Positions 1 to 8,637 are shown, counted from the stretch's first letter. The stretch is DNA of 26,937 nucleotides from an uncultured Collinsella sp. (GCA_902464175.1 CABQHZ010000016.1:1-26937); one strand, 5' to 3'. A program made the numbers and translations. The notes: generated by a model not told the origin, from the sequence alone.

Positions 1-248
1 AGCATCCGCTTGAACTCAAAGCGCGAAGCGAACACCATGAGCGGCAACGACAGCAGCATGACGCCCCAGGCATAGACCGAGATCATGATGCCAGCTTGAG
101 CCTCGGTGAGCGAAAACGATGCGGCGATGTCGGTCAGCAGGCCGATGGGCATGAACTCCGACGTGTTGAACACGAACGCGCAGCAAGCGAGCCCGATAAG
201 CGGGAGCCACTGCTTGAGTGAGATGCCATCTTGTCTTGCCTGACTCAT
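1..248 (-). CDS. MFS transporter, N-terminal part (cut by window edge)
   Basis: This is the first 82 residues of a membrane transporter; the gene runs off the left end of the window. The frame starts with ATG at 248 behind a GGAGA ribosome site. It shows a soluble start, then a hydrophobic first helix (LPLIGLACCAFVFNTSEF), a short loop (MPIGLLTDIA) and a second helix (MISVYAWGVMLLSLPLMV) ending in the basic loop SRFEFKR. The NTSEFMPIGLL pattern is typical of the drug/sugar-efflux (SotB/Bcr-like) branch of the major facilitator superfamily. An 83-residue open frame in another register over the same DNA (16-267) is rich in Arg and His and is a shadow. Family is fairly sure; substrate cannot be told. 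Confidence 0.8.
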   Translation of the reverse strand, partial: MSQARQDGISLKQWLPLIGLACCAFVFNTSEFMPIGLLTDIAASFSLTEAQAGIMISVYAWGVMLLSLPLMVFASRFEFKRM

Positions 249-293
249 ATATAACGTCTCCAATCATTTTGAGCGGAGGCGATTATATAGCAA

Positions 294-328
294 CGGCCCC
301 GCATCCGTCAGCAACAGATGCGGGGCCG
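294..328 (-). terminator. Hairpin terminator between feoAB and the MFS gene
   Basis: Perfect 12-bp stem (294-305 with 317-328, arm CGGCCCCGCATC) and an 11-nt loop, 41 bp past the feoAB stop. On the minus strand it is followed by TTGCTATATAA, a weak U-tract, so termination may be partial. The MFS start lies 45 bp further on. Confidence 0.6.
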
Positions 329-369
329 AAAACAATTCGGTACATAGAGGTTGCGCCGTTAATAAATAA

Positions 370-2730
370 CTAAGCCAGCCCCAGCAATATACCAGCCGAA
401 TGCACGACAAACGCCACGATCCAGGCGACCGTCACCTGAAACGCGAACACGGCAACGGCATAGCGCGCGCCTAGCTCGCTCTTAACGGCACCGATGGCTG
501 CCACGCAGGGCGGGTACAGCAGCGTAAAGACCAGGAACACGTAGGCGGTGAACGGCGAAAACATGGTCGACAGTGCCGCGGGCGAGGTTGCACCCAAAAG
601 CACGGTGAGGGTCGAGATGACACTCTCCTTGGCAATAAGTCCGGTGACGAGCGCCGTGGATGCACGCCAGTCGCCAAAGCCGAGCGGCGCCAGCAGCGGA
701 GCGATAATGCTGCCCAGACCTGCAAGCAGACTCTGCGACTGATCAGCGACCACATTAAAGCGGATGTCAAACGTCTGGAGGAACCAGATGACCACGGTAG
801 CGGCAAAGATAATGGTAAAGGCCTTGGTAATAAAGTCCTTGGCCTTATCCCATGCCAGCATCACCGTCGTCTTGACACTCGGCAGGCGGTAATTGGGAAG
901 CTCCATGATAAACGGCACCGGGTCGCCCTTAAATGCCGTGCGGTTGAGCACCAAAGCCGCGATACAGCCAACCGCAATGCCGATCAGATAGAGCGAGACC
1001 ATGGCGGGAACTGTCGCCTGCGGGAAAAACGCCCCGCACAGCAGACCGTAGACCGGCAACTTGGCCGAACAGCTCATGAACGGCGTGAGCATGACCGTCA
1101 TCTTGCGGTCGTGCTCGGATGGGAGCGTACGGGTCGACATGATAGCCGGCACGGTGCAGCCAAAACCGACGAGCATAGGCACGAAGCTGCGGCCCGACAG
1201 GCCAAAGCGACGCAGCACTTTATCCATGACAAAGGCCACGCGCGCCATGTAGCCGGAGTCTTCCAGAATGGAGAGGAACAAAAAGAGCACGACGATAATC
1301 GGCAGGAAGGTCAGCACGCTGCCCACGCCCGTAAGCACGCCGTCGACAGCCAGTGAGCGCACCACGTCGTTGGTGCCGAACGCCTTGAGGCCCGCATCGG
1401 CCGAGGCGATGATGGCAGCGATGCCGTCCTCCATAAGTCCCTGCAACGCCGCGCCGATCACGCCAAACGTCAGCCAAAAGACGAGGCCCATGATCACCAG
1501 GAACGCCGGAATGGCTGTGTAACGACCTGTCAGGATGCGGTCAATCTTGACGGAGCGCACGTGCTCGCGGCTCTCGTGCGGCTTTACGACGCAGCGCCCG
1601 CACACGTCGCCGATAAAGCCGAAGCGCATGTCGGCCAGCGCAGATAGACGGTCGGTGCCGGCCTCGCCCTCCATCTGGGTAATGATGTGCTCGATGGCGT
1701 CAAGCTCGTTGCGATCCAGATGAAGTGCCTCGGTCACCAGCTCGTCGCCCTCAACCAGCTTGGTCGCCGCAAAACGCACGGGAATGTGCGCCGTCGCGGC
1801 ATGGTCCTCGATCAGGTTGGCAATGCCGTGGATGCAGCGATGCAGTGCACCGCCGTCTGGACCATCGGGCGCACAGAAGTCCAGGCGACCGGGGCGCTCA
1901 CGGAACCGCGCCACGTGCAAGGCATGATCCACCAGCTCGCCGATACCCTCGTTGCGGGCAGCGCTAATGGGGACAACGGGCACGCCCAACAGGCTCTCGA
2001 GCAGGTTGACGTCCACGGCGCCGCCGTTGGCCGTCACCTCGTCCATCATGTTGAGCGCGATGACCATGGGACGATCGAGCTCCATAAGCTGCAGCGTCAG
2101 GTACAGGTTACGCTCGATGTTGGTGGCGTCGATGATGTCGATGATGGCGTCGGGGTCTTCGTCCAAGATGAATTGGCGGCTGACGATTTCTTCGCCCGTG
2201 TACGGCGACAACGAGTAAATACCGGGCAAGTCGGTAACGCTCGCCTCGGGGTGGTTACGGATAGTGCCGTCCTTGCGGTCGACCGTCACGCCGGGAAAGT
2301 TACCGACATGCTGGTTGGAGCCCGTCAGCTGGTTGAATAACGTGGTCTTGCCGCAGTTTTGGTTGCCGGCGAGGGCAAAGTGCAGCGGCGCGCCCTCGGG
2401 CACGGCCGTCTTTGCCGCACGGGGCGAATACGTCCCCTCGCCCAGGGCCGGATGCTCCGTCGTGCCGATTGCGGCGTTAGCGCGCGGACCCGTATCGGTG
2501 TCGTGAATACCCACAAGCTCGATGCGAGCGGCATCGTCCTTGCGCAGTGTCAACTCGTAGCCACGCAGGCGGATCTCGAGCGGGTCGCCCATGGGGGCGT
2601 ACTTCATCATGGTGACTTCGGTGCCCGGCGTTAGGCCCATGTCCAAAATATGCTGTCGGAGTGCCTGATCGTCCGATGCCACCGATGCGACAACGGCGTC
2701 CTTTCCAATCTCGAGTGTATCGAGCTTCAC
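370..2730 (-). CDS. feoB: Ferrous iron transporter, FeoA-FeoB fusion
   Basis: This inner-membrane protein imports Fe(II), with gating by an attached GTPase. The 786 residues hold a FeoA/SH3-like domain at about 1-75, a variable linker, and a FeoB G domain with G1 GNQNCGKT (122-129), G3 DLPG (167-170) and G4 NMMD (227-230). A helical GDI region follows, then a long multi-helix membrane part (about 405-786) with the two Gate-like regions. FeoA and FeoB are separate genes in Escherichia coli; here they are one polypeptide, as in a number of anaerobes. The start is GTG at 2730, behind AAAGGATG; the ATG just upstream is out of frame and soon stops. It is transcribed alone, with its own 5' region and a hairpin after it. 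Identification is secure. Confidence 0.96.
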   Translation of the reverse strand: MKLDTLEIGKDAVVASVASDDQALRQHILDMGLTPGTEVTMMKYAPMGDPLEIRLRGYELTLRKDDAARIELVGIHDTDTGPRANAAIGTTEHPALGEGTYSPRAAKTAVPEGAPLHFALAGNQNCGKTTLFNQLTGSNQHVGNFPGVTVDRKDGTIRNHPEASVTDLPGIYSLSPYTGEEIVSRQFILDEDPDAIIDIIDATNIERNLYLTLQLMELDRPMVIALNMMDEVTANGGAVDVNLLESLLGVPVVPISAARNEGIGELVDHALHVARFRERPGRLDFCAPDGPDGGALHRCIHGIANLIEDHAATAHIPVRFAATKLVEGDELVTEALHLDRNELDAIEHIITQMEGEAGTDRLSALADMRFGFIGDVCGRCVVKPHESREHVRSVKIDRILTGRYTAIPAFLVIMGLVFWLTFGVIGAALQGLMEDGIAAIIASADAGLKAFGTNDVVRSLAVDGVLTGVGSVLTFLPIIVVLFLFLSILEDSGYMARVAFVMDKVLRRFGLSGRSFVPMLVGFGCTVPAIMSTRTLPSEHDRKMTVMLTPFMSCSAKLPVYGLLCGAFFPQATVPAMVSLYLIGIAVGCIAALVLNRTAFKGDPVPFIMELPNYRLPSVKTTVMLAWDKAKDFITKAFTIIFAATVVIWFLQTFDIRFNVVADQSQSLLAGLGSIIAPLLAPLGFGDWRASTALVTGLIAKESVISTLTVLLGATSPAALSTMFSPFTAYVFLVFTLLYPPCVAAIGAVKSELGARYAVAVFAFQVTVAWIVAFVVHSAGILLGLA

Positions 2731-2753
2731 GCGCTCATCCTTTCGTTAGACGC

Positions 2754-2778
2754 GGTTAACCGTTTACCGGGGCTAACC
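2754..2778. promoter_or_regulatory. Candidate metalloregulator dyad upstream of feoAB
   Basis: GGTTA (2754-2758) and TAACC (2774-2778) face each other across 15 bp, and GGTTAACC at 2754-2761 is itself a palindrome. The half-sites resemble the TTAGGTTAG half of DtxR/IdeR iron boxes, but the match is partial. It lies 24-48 bp before the feoAB start, where an iron repressor could act. The link to iron control is inference. Confidence 0.3.
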
Positions 2779-2793
2779 AACTCGTAACGACAA

Positions 2794-2826
2794 ATGATAG
2801 CGCTCTGAACTATTTTATAAAGTCAA
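2794..2826 (-). promoter_or_regulatory. Possible feoAB promoter
   Basis: On the minus strand TATCAT (2794-2799) could serve as -10. TTGACT (2821-2826) resembles a -35, but the 21-bp gap is too long; a 17-bp gap gives only CTTTAT. The AT-rich stretch 2790-2830 is the only promoter-like part of the 121-bp gap. Confidence 0.3.
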
Positions 2827-2851
2827 ATACCGATGTTTACCTGCGCAAACT

Positions 2852-3172
2852 TTATGCGGTGCGCCCCGAAAGCTCTTTGCGCATACCGCTCAGCGAGATC
2901 GAAATGGAACCCGACCGCGCGGTAGCAGTGAGTCGATCACCCTCAACCGACCCCGTGCATGTAAAGGGCGCCTTGCCCATCAAGACGTGGGAGATAGTAC
3001 CCGAGAGCTCAAAGAAATCGCACTCAGCGCGGGCACCCGAGAGAGCGATATTGAGACCCCTGACGTTTAGTACTGCCCTGAGCGCGCCGTTCACCCCATG
3101 TGAAAACGTCACCTCGCCGCGCTTGCTCCCCACCGGCGTCTGGGCCAAAACCACATACGTACCCTCAAGCAT
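2852..3172 (-). CDS. Small protein of unknown function (106 aa)
   Basis: I do not recognise this protein. The start at 3172 is chosen because AGAGGAGGAG lies just ahead of it; the open frame extends 30 codons further upstream into the hydrolase gene without a better site. The product starts MLEGTYVVLAQTPVG and alternates hydrophobic and polar residues along its length, with many Gly, Ser and Thr, which suggests an all-beta fold. It has no signal peptide and no membrane helix. Two cysteines are seen, in ECDFF and FTCTG. It sits 47 bp downstream of the alpha/beta hydrolase on the same strand, so the two are probably one transcript. Its single-domain size and strong ribosome site support a real gene. 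Confidence 0.7.
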   Translation of the reverse strand: MLEGTYVVLAQTPVGSKRGEVTFSHGVNGALRAVLNVRGLNIALSGARAECDFFELSGTISHVLMGKAPFTCTGSVEGDRLTATARSGSISISLSGMRKELSGRTA

Positions 3173-3219
3173 GGCTCCTCCTCTAAGCAGACTTTTTGAA
3201 ACGGGCAAGTAGTCTACTT

Positions 3220-4119
3220 TTACATATGGCGCTCCAGGAAACGGAAGGCCAGGCGGATCCAAGGACGGACTGCCACCTGCTTGTCCTCGTTGTCGACCGC
3301 GGTGTTGGCGTTGCCGAGCGAAAGGCCGTGACCGCCCTGGTCAAAGACGTGCATCTCGCAAGCGACGCCCTCCTCGGCCATGCGCTGCACAAACGGATAG
3401 ACCTGTGCGATCGGCGCTGTCTTGTCGTCGGACACGCCCCACACAAAGGTCGGCGGCATCTGGCGCGAAACATGCGTGGTAGGGCAAATGTCGGTCAGGT
3501 GCTCATCGGTCGCCTCGCCGCCCGTCACCATCGACAGATAGTCGTTGAGCAAATCGCGCCCTGTCTTGCCACCCGTCTTGGGCACGCGCAGGTCGATGCG
3601 CGGGTCACGCGTCTGCATATCGCGCACATAGGCAAGGTCGAGCAACGGATAGCCCAGCACCACGGCGTCGGGACGAATGTCGTCCGGACGCGCCCCGGCA
3701 AGTGCCGCGAAGGGGCCGGTCTTCCACTGCGTTGCCAGCGAGGCGCAAATCATGCCGCCAGCAGAAAAGCCCACGACGCACACGCGCTTGGGATCGACAT
3801 GCCACTCGTCGGCATTCGCACGCACCGTGGCGACCATCTTGGCAAGATCTGCCTGGGGGTGCGGAAAGCTCACGTCACCCGTAGAACTTGTGACATAGTT
3901 GAGCACAAAGGCCTGGTAACCGTGATCCAAAAACGCAAACGCCACGGGATCCTGCTCATGCGGAGCGATATGCGTAAACGCACCTCCGCCGCAGATAATC
4001 ACGGCAGGGCGGCGGCCATTCGGTTTATCGGGCAGCGGTTCGGCACCCAAATACGTAAACGTCGCCGGATATTCCTCGGTCGGCTCCTCGCCCCACAGCG
4101 CATGGTTCTCGACAATCAT
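3220..4119 (-). CDS. Alpha/beta hydrolase (acetyl-esterase-like)
   Basis: A 299-residue cytosolic serine hydrolase. The start at 4119 follows AAGGGAGC; the open frame runs on to 4458 but overlaps a plus-strand gene and the upstream part has no family features. The nucleophile elbow is GFSAGG with Ser119. The acid is probably Asp231 or Asp232 in GVSDDKTAP, and the base His264 in QGGHGLS. CGGGAF (43-48) takes the place of the HGGG oxyanion motif. The layout fits the BD-FAE/Axe-type esterases that remove acetyl groups from sugars or xylan fragments. No signal peptide is seen, so the substrate must be intracellular. It is probably co-transcribed with the unknown gene 47 bp downstream. The family is sure, the substrate is not. 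Confidence 0.88.
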   Translation of the reverse strand: MIVENHALWGEEPTEEYPATFTYLGAEPLPDKPNGRRPAVIICGGGAFTHIAPHEQDPVAFAFLDHGYQAFVLNYVTSSTGDVSFPHPQADLAKMVATVRANADEWHVDPKRVCVVGFSAGGMICASLATQWKTGPFAALAGARPDDIRPDAVVLGYPLLDLAYVRDMQTRDPRIDLRVPKTGGKTGRDLLNDYLSMVTGGEATDEHLTDICPTTHVSRQMPPTFVWGVSDDKTAPIAQVYPFVQRMAEEGVACEMHVFDQGGHGLSLGNANTAVDNEDKQVAVRPWIRLAFRFLERHM

Positions 4120-4306
4120 ATGTGCTCCCTTCGCGCAAATTAAGCGCCATTGTTTTTCGCCTTTAAGCGTACCCCACTTGAACCCGTGACGCAGAAACAC
4201 GCCAGCAATAAGTTTCCCTTCAACTGATATATCACATAATCCCAGCTCAGAGGTATCGCTGAGCAGCGTAGAATAGGGGGTGTTGACCAAGCCGCGAAAC
4301 AGATAT

Positions 4307-4316
4307 GAAACGTTTC
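4307..4316. promoter_or_regulatory. LacI-family-type operator upstream of EIIA gene
   Basis: GAAACGTTTC is a perfect 10-bp palindrome with the central CG typical of LacI/GalR/CcpA-family sites. It lies 48 bp before the EIIA start, next to a TTGACC (4283-4288) that could be a -35 box. The same palindrome, preceded by T in both cases, recurs at 5010-5019 beyond the gene. Confidence 0.5.
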
Positions 4317-4363
4317 CGGCAAACCAAACGCGCGATATGCGCCTATTTAAGTTGGAGGCAACT

Positions 4364-4927
4364 ATGGGTCTGCTCGATTCGCTTAAGTCCACCTTCACCT
4401 CGACCGGCGAGACGTCCGTTCCGCCCGCAGCAAGCTTCGCCACCCGCGAAGGCGTCATCTATGCCCCCGTCAACGGCGTGCTCGTCAGCCTGGACGAGGT
4501 TCCCGACGAGACGATCGCCTCGGGCATGCTTGGCCAGGGCTATGGCATCGAGCCCATTACCGGCACCATCTATGCGCCCGCCAACGGCCGCATCGGCGCC
4601 ACCACTGTCACCAACCACTCCATCGGCATGATTACCGAGGACGGTCTGCGCGTATTCATCCATGTTGGCCTGGGCACCGTGGAAATGAACGGCAAGGGTT
4701 TTGCCCGCTTTGTCGAGATGGGCGATGTGGTCAAGGCAGGCCAGCCGCTCATCAGTTTCGACCGCGAGGCCATCAAGGCCGCCGGTCACGAGGACATCGT
4801 GACCGTCATCGTCTCCGAGCTCGATCGTCTTAAGAGCATCGACCATGTCGGCGAGTCCGGCACGCTTATCGGCGGCAACCCGCTCGTCAAGCTTGGCGAT
4901 CCGCTGCTGGTTGCCAAGACCAAGTAG
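4364..4927 (+). CDS. crr: PTS glucose-type EIIA protein
   Basis: A 187-residue single-domain phosphocarrier of the sugar phosphotransferase system. It takes a phosphoryl group from HPr and passes it to an EIIB domain on a sugar permease. The two active-site histidines are seen 15 residues apart, His85 in TNHSIG and His100 in FIHVGLGT, matching the spacing of His75 and His90 in E. coli EIIA(Glc). The GLGTVEMNGKGF and GDVVKAGQPL stretches are also typical. Start 4364 has GTTGGAGG 7 bp upstream; the frame reaches back to 4280 without a better site. No EIIBC, HPr or EI gene is nearby, so it must serve permeases encoded elsewhere. Two LacI-type palindromes flank the gene. The crr name is by family; it may serve several sugars. 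Confidence 0.93.
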   Translation: MGLLDSLKSTFTSTGETSVPPAASFATREGVIYAPVNGVLVSLDEVPDETIASGMLGQGYGIEPITGTIYAPANGRIGATTVTNHSIGMITEDGLRVFIHVGLGTVEMNGKGFARFVEMGDVVKAGQPLISFDREAIKAAGHEDIVTVIVSELDRLKSIDHVGESGTLIGGNPLVKLGDPLLVAKTK

Positions 4928-4991
4928 CCGATCATCATCGCATAAAGGCTCAACCACCCGTGCATCTTTGCCGCATCTGTGTTGTTGTTTT

Positions 4992-5029
4992 TGCCTATGT
5001 AGAGGTTCTGAAACGTTTCTATATAGGCA
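4992..5029. promoter_or_regulatory. Second LacI-type operator inside an inverted repeat
   Basis: The palindrome GAAACGTTTC (5010-5019) lies directly before TATATA (5020-5025), a possible -10 box for the acyltransferase gene starting at 5163. It also sits inside a larger inverted repeat, TGCCTATGTAGA (4992-5003) with TCTATATAGGCA (5018-5029), 11 of 12 pairing. No U-tract follows on either strand, so this is less likely a terminator than a regulatory site. A convincing -35 was not found. Confidence 0.4.
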
Positions 5030-5162
5030 GCTGAGCATCAACGCAGGTGCGGCTTTTGCGTAGCGAAGCATCGCCCCGCGGCATGTTGTTCAACCGCACG
5101 AACCCCCTTCCTTTGTCCGCACAGAGCGCTAGACTGCTAGGTCGACATTGGAGGAAAGATCG

Positions 5163-7097
5163 ATGCAAAACACACCCACGGGCGCCATACATGCCGCGCC
5201 TCAACGCAGCCAACGCATCGTCGCGCTCGACGGGCTCCGCGCCCTCGCCATCGTCGGCGTCGTCCTATATCACCTTCGCCCCAGCCGCCTGACCGGCGGT
5301 TTTTTGGGCGTTACACTCTTCTTTACGCTGAGTGGCTATCTCGCCACCAAAAGCATTATGCGAGCCACGGCACGCGACGGATTCTCGTACCCGCGCTATA
5401 TCTGCCGCCGCGTTGCGCGCATGATGCCGCCGATCGTCGTGACCATCGCGCTTACCGCCGTCGCCACCTACATCGCGGCCCCGAGCCTACTCTCCAAGGT
5501 GCAACAGGACGCCCTGCCATCGGCACTCTTTTTGAGCAACTGGTTCTACATCTTCCGCAACGTCTCGTATTTCGCCGCCGCGGGGCTCCCCTCGCCGCTC
5601 ACGCATCTGTGGTTCTGCGCTGTCACTATGCAGTTCTATCTGGTATGGCCGGTCATCCTTATGGCGCTGTGCAGCAAGACCCGCTCGCGCAACACCGCCA
5701 TCGGCATCACGATTGCATTCGCGCTTGTATCGACGGCAGCGATGGCCCTCATGTTTAGTCCCACCGTCGACACATCGCGCGTCTACTACGGAACCGACGC
5801 CCGTGCCGCCGAGCTTCTATGCGGAGCCTTAGCCGCCATCGCCGCGCCGCGTCTGCGCGAGATGCTGAGCGGTGACATCCATACCCCCGGCGCCAACAAG
5901 GGCATCTCAAAGGTCAACGCGATTTCTATCGCGTGGCTCGTTGCCGTTATAGCCGGCGCACTCATGCTGACCGGAGAGAGCGCCTGGCTCTACCGCGGCG
6001 GCTTTTTGCTGTTTGCCCTCGTCACCGGACTCCTCATCATCTGCGTGCAGAATACGGAGTGCATCGTGCGTCGCCTGTTGTCGGTCAAGCCGCTCGTCTG
6101 GCTGGGTCAGCGCTCGTTCTCGGTCTATCTGGTGCACTATCCCCTACTGCTTCTTATGAACCCCGCAACCCGCACCACCCGCATCGCCTGGTGGGAGCAG
6201 GTATTACAGCTTGTACTGATCCTTGCGGTAGCCGAGATTTTCTATCGACTAGTCGAACGCCCTTGGTCCCACAAGCCGGCCCAACAGGACAGCACGGCAA
6301 GAAAGCACGTCCTCGCGCCCGCCATGGTGCTCCCCGCGCTTGGCGCCGCATGCGTCGCCGCACTTGCCTTCGCGCCGCTTGACTGGGCAGACATCGCCAC
6401 CGCCCGCGCCGAGCAGCTCCGTCCCGAGCTTGCCCAGAACGCGACCTCGTCCCAGGACAACGGAGCCAACGACAAGGGCGCTGAGCCCGCATCCGGTAAA
6501 GATTCCCAGCCCAGTGACACCACATCCGATGACGCCACCAAGCAAAAACCAAAAGAGGGGCCTATCGCCGAAAAGGCCCCCAAGAACTTGGACTGGAAGA
6601 GCTTTACCTACGACGAGGCGACCGGGACCTGCGACGCCCGCGTGCTCATGATCGGCGACTCGGTCACTGCGGGCGCACAATCCGGCATTCAGGCGGCGCT
6701 TCCCAACGCGTACATCGACGGCGTGGTGAGCCGCCAGTTCTACACCTTCCAGGATGTCTATGCACAGGACAGCGCCAACTACGACCCGAGTGTGGTCATC
6801 TGTGCGCTTGGCACCAACGGCCTCATCCGCGACCCCCAGCAGGTACAGGACGTGATTAATGCCGTGGGCGGCAAGCCCATCTACTTTGTGACCGTGCGCG
6901 TACCGCTCGAGCTACAGGACCGCAATAACCAGACGATTCGTGACGTCTGCGCCCAAAACGACAACGCCGGCGTCATCGACTGGAACGGCACCTCAGAGGG
7001 CCACAGCGAATACCTCGTCGACGACGGCACGCACCTCACCCAGGCGGGAATCGACACCTACGCTGCCCTCATACGCCAAGCCATCTGCGGGCACTAG
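5163..7097 (+). CDS. Membrane O-acyltransferase with C-terminal SGNH domain (OatA-like)
   Basis: A 644-residue two-part protein. Residues about 18-375 form an acyltransferase-3 membrane domain of roughly ten helices, with the conserved R-x10-H motif (Arg26, His37). A hydrophilic Ser/Thr/Asp/Lys-rich linker (about 410-475) leads to an extracytoplasmic SGNH hydrolase-like domain with GDSVTAG (Ser500), GTNG and the DGTH motif (Asp621, His624). The layout is that of OatA/OafA enzymes that move acetyl or similar groups to cell-wall peptidoglycan or surface polysaccharide; the exact acceptor is unknown. Start 5163 has GGAGGA 7 bp ahead; a TTG five codons earlier overlaps that ribosome site. It is transcribed alone, possibly under the operator at 5010-5019. 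Confidence 0.9.
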   Translation: MQNTPTGAIHAAPQRSQRIVALDGLRALAIVGVVLYHLRPSRLTGGFLGVTLFFTLSGYLATKSIMRATARDGFSYPRYICRRVARMMPPIVVTIALTAVATYIAAPSLLSKVQQDALPSALFLSNWFYIFRNVSYFAAAGLPSPLTHLWFCAVTMQFYLVWPVILMALCSKTRSRNTAIGITIAFALVSTAAMALMFSPTVDTSRVYYGTDARAAELLCGALAAIAAPRLREMLSGDIHTPGANKGISKVNAISIAWLVAVIAGALMLTGESAWLYRGGFLLFALVTGLLIICVQNTECIVRRLLSVKPLVWLGQRSFSVYLVHYPLLLLMNPATRTTRIAWWEQVLQLVLILAVAEIFYRLVERPWSHKPAQQDSTARKHVLAPAMVLPALGAACVAALAFAPLDWADIATARAEQLRPELAQNATSSQDNGANDKGAEPASGKDSQPSDTTSDDATKQKPKEGPIAEKAPKNLDWKSFTYDEATGTCDARVLMIGDSVTAGAQSGIQAALPNAYIDGVVSRQFYTFQDVYAQDSANYDPSVVICALGTNGLIRDPQQVQDVINAVGGKPIYFVTVRVPLELQDRNNQTIRDVCAQNDNAGVIDWNGTSEGHSEYLVDDGTHLTQAGIDTYAALIRQAICGH

Positions 7098-7127
7098 GCA
7101 CCGCAAAATCGGCGCTTGCGCGGTGCC
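7097..7127 (+). terminator. Hairpin after the acyltransferase gene
   Basis: A perfect 8-bp stem GGCACCGC / GCGGTGCC (7097-7104, 7120-7127) starts at the last base of the stop codon. No T-run follows, so it may be a weak terminator or an mRNA end-stabiliser. Confidence 0.35.
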
Positions 7128-7158
7128 CACGTCGCGCCCATACATCACACCCGATGTT

Positions 7159-7187
7159 TTGCTACGCCCCCACTCGCGGGTTAGAAT
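7159..7187 (+). promoter_or_regulatory. asnS promoter
   Basis: TTGCTA (7159-7164), a 17-bp spacer and TAGAAT (7182-7187) form a good housekeeping promoter 47 bp before the asnS start. No T-box specifier or other leader structure fits in the short leader. Confidence 0.6.
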
Positions 7188-7233
7188 GGTTAACTGTTTG
7201 GAAATAATCCGTACAACCGCTCTGGGAGGATAC

Positions 7234-8637
7234 GTGAACCGCACCAAAATCGCGCAGCTCTATACGCACGCCGAGTCGCTCGGCGGCCAGACCGTCACCG
7301 TTGCCGGCTGGGTCAAGTCCGTCCGCGACATGAAGAACTTTGGCTTCGTTACACTCAACGACGGCAGCTGCTTCCGCGACCTGCAGGTCGTCATGAACCG
7401 CGAGACACTCGACAACTACGACGAGATCGCCCATCAAAACGTCTCGGCCGCCCTCATCTGCACCGGCACCGTCAAGCTGACCCCCGATGCGCCCCAGCCC
7501 TTCGAGCTTTCTGCCACCTCCATCGAGGTCGAGGGCACGAGTGCCCCGGATTACCCGCTGCAGAAGAAGCGCGCAACCGTCGAGTTCCTGCGCACCCAGC
7601 AGCACCTGCGCCCGCGCACCAACCTGTTCCGCGCCGTGTTCCGCATCCGCTCTGTCGCGGCTGCCGCCATCCACCGCTTCTTCCAGGAACAGGGCTTTGT
7701 CTACGTCAACACCCCCATCATCACCACGAGTGACTGCGAGGGCGCCGGCGAGATGTTCCGCGTGACCACGCTCGACCCCAAAAACCCACCCCTCACCGAG
7801 TCCGGCGAGGTCGACTGGAGTCAGGACTTCTTTGGCAAGCATGCGAGCCTCACCGTTTCCGGCCAGCTCAATGCCGAAAACTTTGCCATGGCCTTTGGCG
7901 ACGTGTACACCTTTGGCCCCACCTTCCGCGCCGAAAACTCCAACACCACGCGCCACGCCGCCGAGTTTTGGATGATTGAGCCCGAAATGGCCTTCGCCGA
8001 TCTGAACGACTACATGGATAACGCTGAGGCCATGCTCAAGTATGTCCTCAAGGACGTCATGGCCACCTGCCCCGACGAGCTCAATATGCTCAACAAGTTT
8101 GTAGACAAGGGTCTGCTCGAGCGCCTGGACCATGTCGCCAACTCCGACTTTGCCCGCGTCACCTATACCGAGGCCGTCGAAATCCTGGAGCAGGCCGTCG
8201 CCGCCGGTCACAAGTTTGACTATCCCGTGAGCTGGGGCATTGACCTGCAGACCGAGCACGAGCGTTTCCTGACCGAGGAACACTTTAAGCGCCCGACCTT
8301 CGTAACCGACTACCCGGCCGAGATCAAGGCCTTCTACATGCGCATGAACGAGGACGGCAAGACCGTCGCCGCCGCCGACTGCCTGGTTCCCGGTATCGGC
8401 GAGATTATCGGCGGCTCCCAGCGCGAGGAGCGCCTGGATCTGCTCGAGGCCCGCATCAAGGACCTGGGTATGAATCCCGAGCAGTACAAGTACTACCTTG
8501 ACCTGCGCCGCTACGGTTCCTGCAAGCACGCCGGCTACGGTCTGGGCTTCGAGCGCTTGGTGATGTACCTCACCGGCGTGGGCAACATCCGCGACGTCCT
8601 GCCGCACCCGCGCACCGTAGGCAACGCCGACTTCTAA
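7234..8637 (+). CDS. asnS: Asparaginyl-tRNA synthetase
   Basis: A class II aminoacyl-tRNA synthetase of 467 residues that charges tRNA-Asn with asparagine in the cytoplasm. The N-terminal OB-fold anticodon-binding domain covers about 15-110 (VAGWVKSVRDMKNFGF, FRDLQVVM). Motif 2 is seen as FRAENSNTTRHAAEFWMIEPE, written here as FRAENSN then RHAAEFW, and motif 3 as GLGFERLVMY near the C terminus. RHAAEFWMIEPE with the downstream MIEPEMAF favours AsnRS over AspRS. The start is GTG at 7234 with GGGAGGA 3-4 bp before it; the frame extends far upstream over the previous gene and is not used. It has its own promoter and a strong terminator at 8683. Having AsnRS suggests tRNA-Asn can be charged directly. 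Identification is secure. Confidence 0.95.
   Translation: MNRTKIAQLYTHAESLGGQTVTVAGWVKSVRDMKNFGFVTLNDGSCFRDLQVVMNRETLDNYDEIAHQNVSAALICTGTVKLTPDAPQPFELSATSIEVEGTSAPDYPLQKKRATVEFLRTQQHLRPRTNLFRAVFRIRSVAAAAIHRFFQEQGFVYVNTPIITTSDCEGAGEMFRVTTLDPKNPPLTESGEVDWSQDFFGKHASLTVSGQLNAENFAMAFGDVYTFGPTFRAENSNTTRHAAEFWMIEPEMAFADLNDYMDNAEAMLKYVLKDVMATCPDELNMLNKFVDKGLLERLDHVANSDFARVTYTEAVEILEQAVAAGHKFDYPVSWGIDLQTEHERFLTEEHFKRPTFVTDYPAEIKAFYMRMNEDGKTVAAADCLVPGIGEIIGGSQREERLDLLEARIKDLGMNPEQYKYYLDLRRYGSCKHAGYGLGFERLVMYLTGVGNIRDVLPHPRTVGNADF

Noticed and set aside
7098..7233. A T-box riboswitch before asnS
   Set aside because: The leader after the promoter is only about 40 nt and has no T-box sequence or antiterminator.
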